A DNA stretch of 64,000 nt from Flavisolibacter longurius (GTDB lineage: Bacteria; Bacteroidota; Bacteroidia; Chitinophagales; Chitinophagaceae), in contig JACJGO010000004.1 in assembly GCA_014163555.1 (NCBI GenBank), positions 186,001-250,000 on the forward strand, in the 5' to 3' direction. This document shows positions 54,393-62,754 of this stretch, piece after piece. The first letter of the stretch is position 1, and each line of letters opens with the position of its first letter. The notes beneath the pieces were generated by a model. The model had not been told where the DNA came from. It was given only the letters and a program-made list of their open reading frames with translations, and searched no databases. Both the position numbers and the translations under genes were made by a program.

Positions 54393-55274
54393 ATTTCAGG
54401 TATTGGGTATAGGGAAAGAAAATTACTAAAATGCAGGACAGGAGAGGGTTTTAACCGTTTTAAAAATGTTTTGGCATTCGTAAAAGCAAATAAAAAATGG
54501 TGGCAATCCGAGAGGAGAGAAATTTATTTTCGTTGTGTCAGTGATTCATAAAGCAAAGCAATCGTTAGACAAGCAAAGCATTCATCGTAGCGTCAAAAAA
54601 AGAATCAAGAACTTTTCATATAGCAAGCAATCGTTAGCGTCCGCTGTTTCTACAGTGGACTTTCTTTTACAAGTATAGAGCTTTTTTTGAGAAATTAACG
54701 TTTCGTAAATTTTTCTTTTCCATTTGTTTTCGCAAGAAGATTAATTCGCTCAGTGTAAACACTCTAAACTATAGGAAAAAATCTAATCTTCAAGCCAATA
54801 TTTTCACTGCTGGATAGTTTTCAGAATTTCTTACAAAACTGAAGACCATATTCATGAAGTGCTGTTTTCTCTCCGTGCAAAAGTTTCCTTTATACATGGC
54901 TGCATTAATACAGTTCAGCCTATTAATTAATATTCTTTATTGACCGTATTTAGCCTTTATGGCAAGTCCTAAATTCTATTCTTTTTGCATAAAAACTCTT
55001 TCTTTTTTAATAGGTTAAAACATAATTGGCATTGGCAAATGTTCCTTCGGATGAATGAAGATATGCTGCTTTCCATGCGATCATTCTTCCTTCAATTTAT
55101 TCAGAAAAAAATCTTGTGTGGGTAAGATTAGATGGGATAAAGTCCTACTGTACAAGAAAGGTTTGCATGAAGCGGCTAGGCGCTATTTTGATGTGTAAAA
55201 CACGAAGTTTCCTGTCCATTTTATGTGGAAAATTGGGACTGGCTTTTTTCAGGGGCAAACTGTAATTTAGAACT
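54393..55274. other. 880-bp AT-rich stretch without protein genes
   Basis: No frame longer than a few dozen codons looks coding on either strand. It holds putative small RNA copy C (54540-54668). A weak inverted GAAGATTA repeat lies at about 54737-54790. The rest is AT-rich sequence in which I see nothing. Confidence 0.5.
54540..54668 (+). ncRNA. Putative small RNA, family copy C
   Basis: Ends in hairpin GTCCGCTG-TTTCTA-CAGTGGAC and TTTCTTTT. 51 bases ending at 54663 are identical to copy D. The 5' half has two more copies of an AGCAAAGCA-TCG-TAG block (54551-54570 and 54571-54594), matching the block at 54621-54641. A -7-like TATTTTCG lies just before the assumed start. Confidence 0.5.
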
Positions 55275-55481
55275 ATGAAAATGCATATTGCTGCCATATG
55301 TTACACGGAGCGGGAACTGGATCTGTATGTGTCACAGTTAAAATCGCAGGGATTTGAAAGCCTGAGCGAAATAAAAAAGGCAGAAGACGGCAGTTTCTAC
55401 CTGGTGATGGCAAAGGCCTCAAAATTTGACCTTCCTGTTGCAGAAAAAACAACCATCGTTGCCGACGCTGTTCCTGCCTGA
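55275..55481 (+). CDS. Small protein of unknown function (68 residues)
   Basis: Starts MKMHIAAICYTERELDLYVSQLKSQGF and ends AEKTTIVADAVPA; soluble, alpha/beta-like, with no recognised motif. A -7-like TAATTTAG ends only a few bases before the ATG. The gene lies between small RNA copies C and D, whose transcripts point toward it from both sides. Similar MKK/MKM starts are seen in the two small genes at 35 kb, but the sequence is not alike enough to call them related. Confidence 0.55.
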   Translation: MKMHIAAICYTERELDLYVSQLKSQGFESLSEIKKAEDGSFYLVMAKASKFDLPVAEKTTIVADAVPA

Positions 55482-55501
55482 TATTTCTCATCAGTTACTA
55501 A

Positions 55502-55606
55502 CAAAAAAAAAGTCCACTGTAGAAACAGCGGACGCTAACGATTGCTTGCTATATGAAAAAATGTTAGTTCTTTTTTTGGATAGGTGCCGTATTATTTGCT
55601 CCTCTG
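55502..55606 (-). ncRNA. Putative small RNA, family copy D
   Basis: On the minus strand an exact -7 motif TACATTTG (55617-55610) would start an RNA of about 105 nt. It ends in hairpin GTCCGCTG-TTTCTA-CAGTGGAC followed by nine T. It shares 51 identical bases with copy C in inverted orientation, and CAAAAAAAGAA upstream as well. Confidence 0.55.
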
Positions 55607-55653
55607 ATACAAATGTAGTATAGCCAGTGCCGGAACGGGGGCAAAGTTCACGT

Positions 55654-55740
55654 CTTTACTACAATCGTAAAACTGTTAAAGAATTTGCTAAAAGCCTTGC
55701 CTGGTAAGGATTTTGGCAAATTATAATTACGATTGTAAAG
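55654..55740. repeat. 87-base nested inverted repeat upstream of mgsA
   Basis: Outer arms CTTTAC...CAATCGTAA and TTACGATTGTAAAG, inner arms AATTTGC/GCAAATT, then AAAAxCCTT/AAGGxTTTT around a GCCTGGT loop. It can fold into one long hairpin. It lies between copy D's promoter and mgsA. Confidence 0.55.
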
Positions 55741-55773
55741 CCGTTTCATACCAGTGAAAAATTTGGCTGGCCT

Positions 55774-55781
55774 TATATTTG
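55774..55781 (+). promoter_or_regulatory. -7 promoter element (TATATTTG) of mgsA
   Basis: Exact TAnnTTTG match 70 bases before ATG 55852, giving a leader of about 65 nt. No clear -33 TTG. Confidence 0.45.
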
Positions 55782-55851
55782 TCTAGGGGTTTTCCATCAA
55801 TATTTTCAGGCGGTTGTGGTGCCGCAACTGGTTTTTTAAAACTATACAGAC

Positions 55852-56304
55852 ATGCATACAAGCTTCCGAGATCCCAAAAAAATTGCCCTGGTTGCCCACG
55901 ACAGTAAAAAGTCAGAACTGATTGATTGGGCTTATTATAACCGATCCATTCTTTCGCAACATAACCTGGTGGCGACGGGAACTACCGGCACTATGCTGGA
56001 AGAAAAGCTGAATGTGCCTGTGAAAAAATTGCTGAGTGGTCCTTTGGGTGGCGATCAACAGTTAGGTGCCATGATTGCCGAACGAAATCTGGATGTCATC
56101 ATTTTCTTCTGGGACCCCATGAGCATTCAACCGCACGACAGTGATGTAAAAGCACTGATCCGGATGGCCGTAACCTGGAATATCGTTCTGGCCTGTAACC
56201 GCACAACCGCCGATTTCATTCTCACCTCTCCGTTACTGAATGAAGATTACAAAATTGCCGAGCCGGATTTTTCTGAGTATCTGAACCGAAAGTTAAAAGC
56301 ATAA
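55852..56304 (+). CDS. mgsA: Methylglyoxal synthase
   Basis: Converts dihydroxyacetone phosphate to methylglyoxal and phosphate, a phosphate-releasing bypass of lower glycolysis. 150 residues, normal length. Conserved: IALVAHDSKKSELIDWA, ATGTTGTMLEE (phosphate loop), LSGPLGGDQQLGAMI with the catalytic Asp68, and FFWDPMSIQPHDSDVKAL. The ABC ATPase gene follows 33 bp downstream and may share its transcript. Confidence 0.96.
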   Translation: MHTSFRDPKKIALVAHDSKKSELIDWAYYNRSILSQHNLVATGTTGTMLEEKLNVPVKKLLSGPLGGDQQLGAMIAERNLDVIIFFWDPMSIQPHDSDVKALIRMAVTWNIVLACNRTTADFILTSPLLNEDYKIAEPDFSEYLNRKLKA

Positions 56305-56337
56305 GCAGCCGAAGGAAAGCTGATACTTTTGAGCGCT

Positions 56338-57306
56338 ATGGATTTGTTGCAGGTTTCTCATTTGTTCAAATACAATGGTACCACCGCGGTGTTGCATGAT
56401 ATTGATGTTTTGTTTCCCAACTTTCGCCGCCTGGCTATTGCCGGTGAAACGGGATCGGGGAAAACAACGCTGCTAAAAGTTGTGGCCGGCCTTCTGCAAC
56501 CCGACAAGGGGGAGGTACTGTTTGAAGGGGTGCGGGTACTGGGACCAAATGATAAACTTTTGCCCGGCCATCCACGCATCGCCTATCTCTCGCAACATTT
56601 TGAGTTGCGCAACAATTACCGCCTGGCTGATTTCCTGGAGATGGCCAGCACCATTGGCGATGAAAGAGCCAAACGCATCTACGAATTGTGCCAGATCGAT
56701 CACTTGTTGCAACGAAAAACTGACCAGCTTTCCGGGGGCGAACGGCAACGGGCCGCACTGGCCCGGTTACTTACTACTTCACCCCGTTTGCTGCTGCTGG
56801 ATGAACCCTACTCCAATCTCGATGGCATTCACAAGCAAACATTGAAAGAGGTGATTCATGCGATTGTTTCCGAAGAAAACACTGCCTGCATTATGGTGTC
56901 GCATGAGCCGCAGGATGTGTTGCCCTGGGCCGAAGAAATTCTGGTGATGCAGGAAGGTAAGATCGTACAGCAAGGCACACCCGAAAAACTCTATACACAA
57001 CCGGTAACGGAATATGTTGGCGGGTTACTGGGTGATTATAACCTGCTGGCTGCTGAAGATTTTCTGGCAGATGCTGCAGAATTGAACGGTCAGCAATTGT
57101 TCATCCGCCCTGAACGTATATCGCTGCAAAAAGATGCTACCGGCAAGGGACGGGTGCAAAACATTACGTTTTACGGAAGTTATGTATTGATTGATGTTGC
57201 CTACGGCGAAAAGCTGATCAAAGTAAAAGCGCTCTATTCTACACTGGAAAAAGGAGACCCTGTCAGTGCATCGGCCTCTCCCGATGACCTTTGGTATTTA
57301 TCATGA
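56338..57306 (+). CDS. ABC transporter ATP-binding protein with TOBE-like domain
   Basis: 322 residues from ATG 56338. The ATPase has Walker A GETGSGKT (36-43), signature LSGGERQ (131-137) and Walker B LLLLDEP (151-157) with the switch His in VSHEP. The C-terminal part (about 240-320, LFIRPERISLQKDATGKGRVQNITFYGSYVLIDVAYGEKLIKVKA) is TOBE/MOP-like, as in importer ATPases such as PotA, FbpC or ModC. No permease or binding protein is adjacent. The stop overlaps the convergent MBL gene by 6 bp. Confidence 0.9.
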   Translation: MDLLQVSHLFKYNGTTAVLHDIDVLFPNFRRLAIAGETGSGKTTLLKVVAGLLQPDKGEVLFEGVRVLGPNDKLLPGHPRIAYLSQHFELRNNYRLADFLEMASTIGDERAKRIYELCQIDHLLQRKTDQLSGGERQRAALARLLTTSPRLLLLDEPYSNLDGIHKQTLKEVIHAIVSEENTACIMVSHEPQDVLPWAEEILVMQEGKIVQQGTPEKLYTQPVTEYVGGLLGDYNLLAAEDFLADAAELNGQQLFIRPERISLQKDATGKGRVQNITFYGSYVLIDVAYGEKLIKVKALYSTLEKGDPVSASASPDDLWYLS

Positions 57307-58143
57307 AGCATCAAACGAAAAAGACATCTGCGATTGCGTAACAAACGTATCGAAGTTGTTTGGCGCCAGCTTACTTAAATTGCTAATCTGATAGACTGCA
57401 GATTCCTGAAAACGGCTGGTGACAATCATGTTCACGCCACTGGCATGGGTTGTAAAAAGCTCTTCCACCAGCTTCGGGCAATTGTTGTTACGGGAAAGAT
57501 GCGAAAGAAAAAGATGCGTCAGTTGCGGGGAACGGTATTGCTGAAACAGTTCCAGTGCCTGCCGGTTAGAAAGATGTCCCTGCCCACCGCGAATCCGGTT
57601 TTTCAAATACCAGGAATAGCTGCCGTTCAGCAACATTTCTTCATCGTAATTGGCTTCCAAAAAAGCAGCATGACACTGGCTGAAATGCGTCACCACATTT
57701 TCGCAGGCACGGCCGATATCCGTGATCACGCCGATGTTGACGCCATTGCCTGTGATGGTAAAACTATAAGGGTCAGCTGCATCGTGGTGTTTGGAATAAG
57801 CTGTGATGACCAAATCGCCAATCACAACCGGAACGTCTGCCGTGAAATGGTGCAGCAGCGATTTTTCAAACCGCAGTTTGCTGTTGCGCAAAGTAGGGGC
57901 CGAAATAAAAATGGGCAGGTTGTGTTTTTTAGCCAGGATAGGCAGCCCGGAAATATGATCGGTGTGTTCATGCGAAACAAATACAGCCTTCACATTTTGC
58001 AGCGAAAGACCGGAACGTTTCATGCGGGTTTCAATCTCTTTGCAGGAAACACCAGCGTCAACGAGCACGGCCTCCGTTTCATTTCCCACATAATAGCAAT
58101 TGCCATTACTTCCCGATGCTATGGAACAAACTGACAAACCCAT
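57301..58143 (-). CDS. MBL-fold metallo-hydrolase (YycJ/WalJ-like)
   Basis: 280 residues from ATG 58143 (frame open to 58191, but MGLSVCSIASGSNGNCYYVG is the typical family start). The metal site is VSHEHTDHISGLP, with later His and Asp ligands (TAYSKHHDAADP, THLFLSHLSRNNN). Members of this branch are single-strand exonuclease-like or act near WalKR in Firmicutes. In Bacteroidota the role is unassigned. It ends overlapping the ABC gene. Confidence 0.88.
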   Translation of the reverse strand: MGLSVCSIASGSNGNCYYVGNETEAVLVDAGVSCKEIETRMKRSGLSLQNVKAVFVSHEHTDHISGLPILAKKHNLPIFISAPTLRNSKLRFEKSLLHHFTADVPVVIGDLVITAYSKHHDAADPYSFTITGNGVNIGVITDIGRACENVVTHFSQCHAAFLEANYDEEMLLNGSYSWYLKNRIRGGQGHLSNRQALELFQQYRSPQLTHLFLSHLSRNNNCPKLVEELFTTHASGVNMIVTSRFQESAVYQISNLSKLAPNNFDTFVTQSQMSFSFDAS

Positions 58144-58306
58144 ACGCCGGCAAAGATAAGTGCCCTCTTTTGGTACGACAAGATTGCTCATGGCGGCAAA
58201 GCCTTAAACTTTGCCTAAACCAATGATTTCCCGTTTAAAAAATTTTGCCCGGAGCTTGGCCTTTTGAGCAATTCGGAAAGTTTTAAATAAACAGGATTGA
58301 TTTTTC

Positions 58307-58459
58307 CTATTTGATGTAAGGCTTGTGGGGAAGACCGACAAAGAGAAAAAGTAAAACCACAACCAGTATGATGGCCATTGCAAAAATCCATTTGCCGGCA
58401 AGCCGGTACTTTTTTATTTTTTCATTGACATAGTTCCTTCTTCTGGCGTCGAAAGACAT
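58307..58459 (-). CDS. Small single-helix membrane protein (50 residues)
   Basis: Complete frame from ATG 58459 to TAG 58307, too short for the usual length cut-off. A basic start (MSFDARRRNYVNEKIKKYRLAGK) is followed by a hydrophobic helix (WIFAMAIILVVVLLFLFVGL) and a short PHKPYIK tail. The positive-inside bias suggests a cytoplasmic N-terminus. It is upstream of and co-directional with the MBL hydrolase gene (163 bp). No family known to me. Codon use is normal for the window. Confidence 0.68.
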   Translation of the reverse strand: MSFDARRRNYVNEKIKKYRLAGKWIFAMAIILVVVLLFLFVGLPHKPYIK

Positions 58460-58549
58460 AGTAAATGTTTTTTTAAAAATAGGCAATAATGTTTTTCATT
58501 TTACTGATTTAGAAGGGTTAGGGTGGGAATCATGTTAAATTATGGTTTA

Positions 58550-58588
58550 CCAATAAAAAGGCCCGGCATTGCCGGGCCTTTTTATTGG
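58550..58588. terminator. Strong palindromic terminator after the alpha/beta hydrolase gene
   Basis: CCAATAAAAAGGCCCGGCA and its full complement, about 18 bp each, with A and T tracts inside the stem. It is 9 bases past the minus-strand stop. Confidence 0.9.
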
Positions 58589-58596
58589 CGTGTCTG

Positions 58597-59481
58597 TTAT
58601 AAAGATGTCCTTTGCTTTGCTGCAACCCGGCTTTCCGCTTCTGCACCTTGTTTACAGAATTCGATCAGGTCCTGGTTCAGTTGCTGCCGGTGCGTATAAA
58701 AAAGTCCATGCGGTGCTCCTTCATATACTTTGTAGGTAGCCCCGTTGATCATTTGTACCGTTCGGTCGCTGCTGGCTTCTTTTGGCACAATGGCATCGGC
58801 ATCGCCATGAATAACCAATGTAGGCAGGTTAATCGCTTTCATATCCTGCCGAAAATCAGTATGCCCAAACGAGAGAACACATTGTACCGTGGCACGTGGC
58901 AATGCTACCGAAGCCAGGCTGCGGTAATAGTCCAGCATCGGTGTACTTACCGGTTTTTTCAAAAGGCCAACGCCAAAAAACTTCTTCCCAAAATCATCCA
59001 AAAAGGCAATCCGGTCATCTTTGACCTGTTCTATCATATCGGCAAAAATGGCGGGGTCTACGCCATCCGGGTTATCATTTGTTTTGCCCAGGTAAGGACC
59101 AATGGCGCTCACCAACGCTATTTTGGCAACGCGGTCGGAGCCATAGCGGCTTAAGTACCGTACCACTTCGCCACCGCCCATAGAAAAGCCCACTAGTACC
59201 GCATCCCGCAGGTCAAGTTGTTCCAGCAGGGCGTGCAGGTCATCGGTCAGTGCATCGTAATCATAGCTGTCCCAGGGCTTGCTGCTTTTGCCAAAACCGC
59301 GGCGGTCGTATTTAATCACCCGAAGGCCGGCTGCTACCAGGTCGTCGATCTGGTATTCCCACATGTCCTTGCTGAGTGGCCAGCCATGAATCAGAACTAC
59401 CGGCCGTCCCTTTCCATAATCTTTATACGAAATCTGAATTTCTTCACCCGTTGAGGCGTCTTTTGAAGTAATGTATTTCAT
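58597..59481 (-). CDS. Alpha/beta hydrolase, cofactor-free haloperoxidase-like
   Basis: 294 residues. Oxyanion region VVLIHGWPLSKDMWEYQ, the RRGFGKSSKPWDSYDY strand, nucleophile Ser100 in VGFSMGGGE, acid Asp229 in HGDADAIVP and His258 in GAPHGL: a full catalytic triad. The pattern fits the non-haem chloroperoxidase/arylesterase group. The natural substrate is unknown; perhydrolase or esterase activity is usual in the group. A signal peptide is absent, so it is cytoplasmic. Confidence 0.88.
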   Translation of the reverse strand: MKYITSKDASTGEEIQISYKDYGKGRPVVLIHGWPLSKDMWEYQIDDLVAAGLRVIKYDRRGFGKSSKPWDSYDYDALTDDLHALLEQLDLRDAVLVGFSMGGGEVVRYLSRYGSDRVAKIALVSAIGPYLGKTNDNPDGVDPAIFADMIEQVKDDRIAFLDDFGKKFFGVGLLKKPVSTPMLDYYRSLASVALPRATVQCVLSFGHTDFRQDMKAINLPTLVIHGDADAIVPKEASSDRTVQMINGATYKVYEGAPHGLFYTHRQQLNQDLIEFCKQGAEAESRVAAKQRTSL

Positions 59482-59635
59482 CGCTTTTCATTTATGAGGA
59501 GATTACTTCATACGAAAATTGTTCCGGTAGAAAAGCGTGTGGTTTTGTTCAACAGAAGGAGAAGCCTTGCTGTATATTTTGAACAGGCGAATGGATGAGT
59601 TCTATAGTTTGAGTAAAATGCAGGACAAGCGGCTA

Positions 59636-60004
59636 TCAGGCCCGAAGCGTACTGATTTTAAAATTCATGATTTGTGCAATGGAAGCAGCCCTTTTTTTGG
59701 CTTCTTCCGCTTTTTCACCGGCAAATCGTTCATCGATGGTTTCGCCGAACAAAAAAAGCCAGCGGGAAAAATGGGATTCATCAATAGGCAATGAAAGGTG
59801 CTTACGCATGGGATTGCCGTCAAAACCTCTTTCGGCAAACAGGATGGCATTCCAGAAAGCATACATGCGCTGCAGATGGGCCGGCCAGGCCTCCGCAGGT
59901 ATCTTGCTATCGAAAACCGGTGCCAACAAGGCGTCTTCTTTTACCTTTCCGTAAAATGCATCTACAAAGGCCCGGATGTCTTCTATGGTTTCAATGTCTT
60001 TCAT
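59636..60004 (-). CDS. Group III truncated haemoglobin
   Basis: 122 residues from ATG 60004 (the frame opens at 60052). The 2-on-2 globin pattern is seen: IRAFVDAFYGKVKEDALLAPVFD at the N-terminus, then WPAHLQRMYAFWNAILF, and the proximal-His region in MRKHLSLPIDESHFSRWLFLF. Group III members bind O2 or NO with unknown roles. It stands alone, and its neighbours do not point to a partner. Confidence 0.92.
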   Translation of the reverse strand: MKDIETIEDIRAFVDAFYGKVKEDALLAPVFDSKIPAEAWPAHLQRMYAFWNAILFAERGFDGNPMRKHLSLPIDESHFSRWLFLFGETIDERFAGEKAEEAKKRAASIAQIMNFKISTLRA

Positions 60005-60227
60005 GCTGCACAATTTCAATGGCCGCAAAGCTGTAGCAATTCTACCGTTCAAAGACTGATTGCTGTCAGTATTCTGTAAATGTTTCCCTAAAACACCGAG
60101 CTTGACCGGCTAAAAATGTTCCAGCGATGCCGGTAAACTATTGAAAATAAAAACTATATTTAATACATCCATTCCTTGTGAGAAGTGTCCTTTCCCGTGA
60201 AGCATTCTTCAACCCAAAAAGAATTCT

Positions 60228-62726
60228 ATGGCTTCCAAAAAACACTACCTGCTAACCCCGCAAGAGTTAAACCTGAAATCCTATCTCCGTATTTTGTTTT
60301 TTATTTACCTGGGAGGCGTCTTTGTGTACCTCTTGCCGGCGTTGGGCCTATTGCCTTCCTTCCTGGCGCCGTACCCGTTTCTGGTTGATCCGGCATTTGC
60401 CAACAATTCCGTTATTAAAATGGGGCTTTTTGCAGCGCTTTGTTTTGTTGCTGCCGGTGATGTGCGGCGCTACCTGATTGCGGTGGAAGCCGTGATGGTG
60501 GTGATGGCTCTGGCTGTGCTTTCAGGATTGATACTGATCCTGTTTGCGTCGAATAATTACCTGATTCAGGTGGGGAAGGGCACGGTTTCCATTAGCACCT
60601 TGCTCATTTATTCTTCCATTTTTGATGCTGTTCTAAATGGGCTTCTCATTGTGATGTACAACAAGGCGCAAAAAGCCAGATATGGATTGCATTATTTTAC
60701 GCCGATGCAATTCAGAACCCTGGAGGCGCTGGCCGATGTGCTGATCCAGGGCGAAAACGAAATGATTTCTTCCCGCCAGGTGGCGCTGAATGTTGATCGC
60801 TACATGAGTTCTTTTCTTGCCAAAACAAAATGGGTCAGTAAGCTTGCCATGACAGGGATTGAACTATACCCGCTCGTTTTTCTCAAGCCGCCCACATCGT
60901 ATATGCGGCCTGCCGACAGAAAAGCGTTTCTGGAACGGCACTTTTACCAGAGTGTGGCCTTGCGGTTGGCGCCACCTTTTATCCGTATGTTGGTGCAAGC
61001 CATGATCCGGATGGGAAAACAGCTTTGTTACATGGGCTATTACAATGATGTCAAAGTGCATTCCTCCATCGGTTATGTGCCGTTTTCAAAAAGGTCGGAC
61101 TCAGACGCAAGACTGGCCGATCTGCCTTATGAAAATATCCAGCCTTTGCAAGTGGAAGGTGAAAAAGATAGCAAAGGCGATGTTATCGATTGGGACGGTG
61201 TTGTCATTGTGGGAACTGGTCCCGGCGCATCCATAATGGCGCATGGTCTGGCTGAAAAAGGCATCCCGGTATTGATGCTGGAACGTGGCGAACACACCGA
61301 CACCAAAGAATTTACCGAAGACGAAATTGATATGGTTTCGCGGTTGTATGCCGATGGAGCACTGCAACTAGCGTCTGATTTTCGTTTCCAGGTCATTCAG
61401 GGCAGTGCCGTGGGTGGATCCAGTGTTGTAAACAATGCCGTTTGTTTTGATACCCCGGATGCGGTATTGGATCGTTGGAATGACAGGAATGGGATTGACG
61501 CAGGGCTGGACCTGAATCGATACAAACAGTGCAACCAGCATGTAAATGCACTCATCGAGGTGAACCAGATTGATAATACGCCTAACACAATGTCGCGGGA
61601 AGAATACCTGAACCCCGGTGGTGAAAAATTCAAACTTGGCATCAAAGAATTAGGCCTGGATGCAGCACCCAATCAAATGGATTCTGTTGCAGCCAACATT
61701 CGGCAGTGTGTGGGCTGCGGTTATTGCAATATTGGTTGCCGGTGGGGTAAGAAGTTGTCGATGCTGAACAATGTTCTTCCTAAGGTGCAAAAGAAGCTTG
61801 GTCCCGATAAGTTCAAAATCATTGCCGGCTGTGAAGTGGTAAAACTAAAGTCAAAAGGCGCAAAGATTACTTCCCTGATCGGGCAGTTCAGCAATGGCCG
61901 GAAAATAGAAGTGAGGGGTAAAACATTTGTCGTGGCCGCCGGTGCGGTTTCGTCCAGTGTTTTGTTGCTGCGTTCCGGCATAGCCCAGGGCCGTGCCGGC
62001 AAACGGCTTTCGTTTAACATTGGTTCGCCCATGTCGGCCGTATTTCCGGAGATCATTAATTCCTATCGTGGATTGCAAATCTCTCATTACTTCAAAATGG
62101 CACCGGATCGCGGTTACATTTTCGAGACCTGGTTCAACCCGCCGATGTTTCAAAGCACCATCATGCCAGGCTGGTGGGATGAACACTGGAAAAATATGCA
62201 TCGCTATAACCGCATGGCCTGCACCGGTGTGTTGGTGGGCAGTGATTCGAATGCCGAAGTGCGGCTGGGTGGACTTACCCGGAGAGAGTTCCGGTACACA
62301 CCCACAAAAAATGATTTCGATACCTTGCTGGAAGGACTGCAGATTGCCGGTGATATTTACCTCGCTGCCGGTGCCGAATGTGTTATTCCTAATACGTTCA
62401 ATTATTACGAATATGCCTCACCGCAAGCCCTGAAAATGCTGAAATACGATGTGAAAGACCACAGTGACATTACTTTGGGTACAGGGCATCCGCAAGGCGG
62501 CAACATCCTGAGTCGTAACCCTAAGATTGGCGTGGTGGATGAACAATTGAAGGTGTATGGCTACGACAATCTTTTTGTTACCGATGCTTCCGTATTCCCG
62601 ACGGCTGTTGGTGTGAACCCGCAGATTTCAGTGATGACGATCGCCGATTACGCCGTTCCGTTTGTAGCGGAAACCATCAGTGCCGGTGGTGTGAAAATTA
62701 TTTCCTCAGAGCTGACAAAAGTTTAA
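60228..62726 (+). CDS. Membrane-linked GMC-family oxidoreductase
   Basis: 832 residues. The N-terminal part (about 18-150) has four hydrophobic helices. A helical region follows (about 160-290, QFRTLEALADVLIQGENEMISSRQVALNVD). The GMC flavoenzyme starts with VVIVGTGPGASIMAHGLAEKGIPVLMLERGE (GxGxxG about 326-331), QGSAVGGSSVVNNAVCF and the C-terminal HPQGGNILSRNP...VTDASVFPTAVGVNPQ with its active-site His and Asn. A CX2CX2CX3C cluster (Cys494, 497, 500, 504) followed by RWGKKLS is a mark of the long-chain alcohol oxidase-like branch. Substrate: probably a sterol, fatty alcohol or similar lipid alcohol, by inference. Confidence 0.85.
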   Translation: MASKKHYLLTPQELNLKSYLRILFFIYLGGVFVYLLPALGLLPSFLAPYPFLVDPAFANNSVIKMGLFAALCFVAAGDVRRYLIAVEAVMVVMALAVLSGLILILFASNNYLIQVGKGTVSISTLLIYSSIFDAVLNGLLIVMYNKAQKARYGLHYFTPMQFRTLEALADVLIQGENEMISSRQVALNVDRYMSSFLAKTKWVSKLAMTGIELYPLVFLKPPTSYMRPADRKAFLERHFYQSVALRLAPPFIRMLVQAMIRMGKQLCYMGYYNDVKVHSSIGYVPFSKRSDSDARLADLPYENIQPLQVEGEKDSKGDVIDWDGVVIVGTGPGASIMAHGLAEKGIPVLMLERGEHTDTKEFTEDEIDMVSRLYADGALQLASDFRFQVIQGSAVGGSSVVNNAVCFDTPDAVLDRWNDRNGIDAGLDLNRYKQCNQHVNALIEVNQIDNTPNTMSREEYLNPGGEKFKLGIKELGLDAAPNQMDSVAANIRQCVGCGYCNIGCRWGKKLSMLNNVLPKVQKKLGPDKFKIIAGCEVVKLKSKGAKITSLIGQFSNGRKIEVRGKTFVVAAGAVSSSVLLLRSGIAQGRAGKRLSFNIGSPMSAVFPEIINSYRGLQISHYFKMAPDRGYIFETWFNPPMFQSTIMPGWWDEHWKNMHRYNRMACTGVLVGSDSNAEVRLGGLTRREFRYTPTKNDFDTLLEGLQIAGDIYLAAGAECVIPNTFNYYEYASPQALKMLKYDVKDHSDITLGTGHPQGGNILSRNPKIGVVDEQLKVYGYDNLFVTDASVFPTAVGVNPQISVMTIADYAVPFVAETISAGGVKIISSELTKV

Positions 62727-62754
62727 ATCATTTACGCATCCTTCAATCATTTTT

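Noticed and set aside
58204-58401. Minus-strand frame of 65 codons
   Set aside because: It overlaps the better 50-residue membrane protein in another frame and has odd composition.
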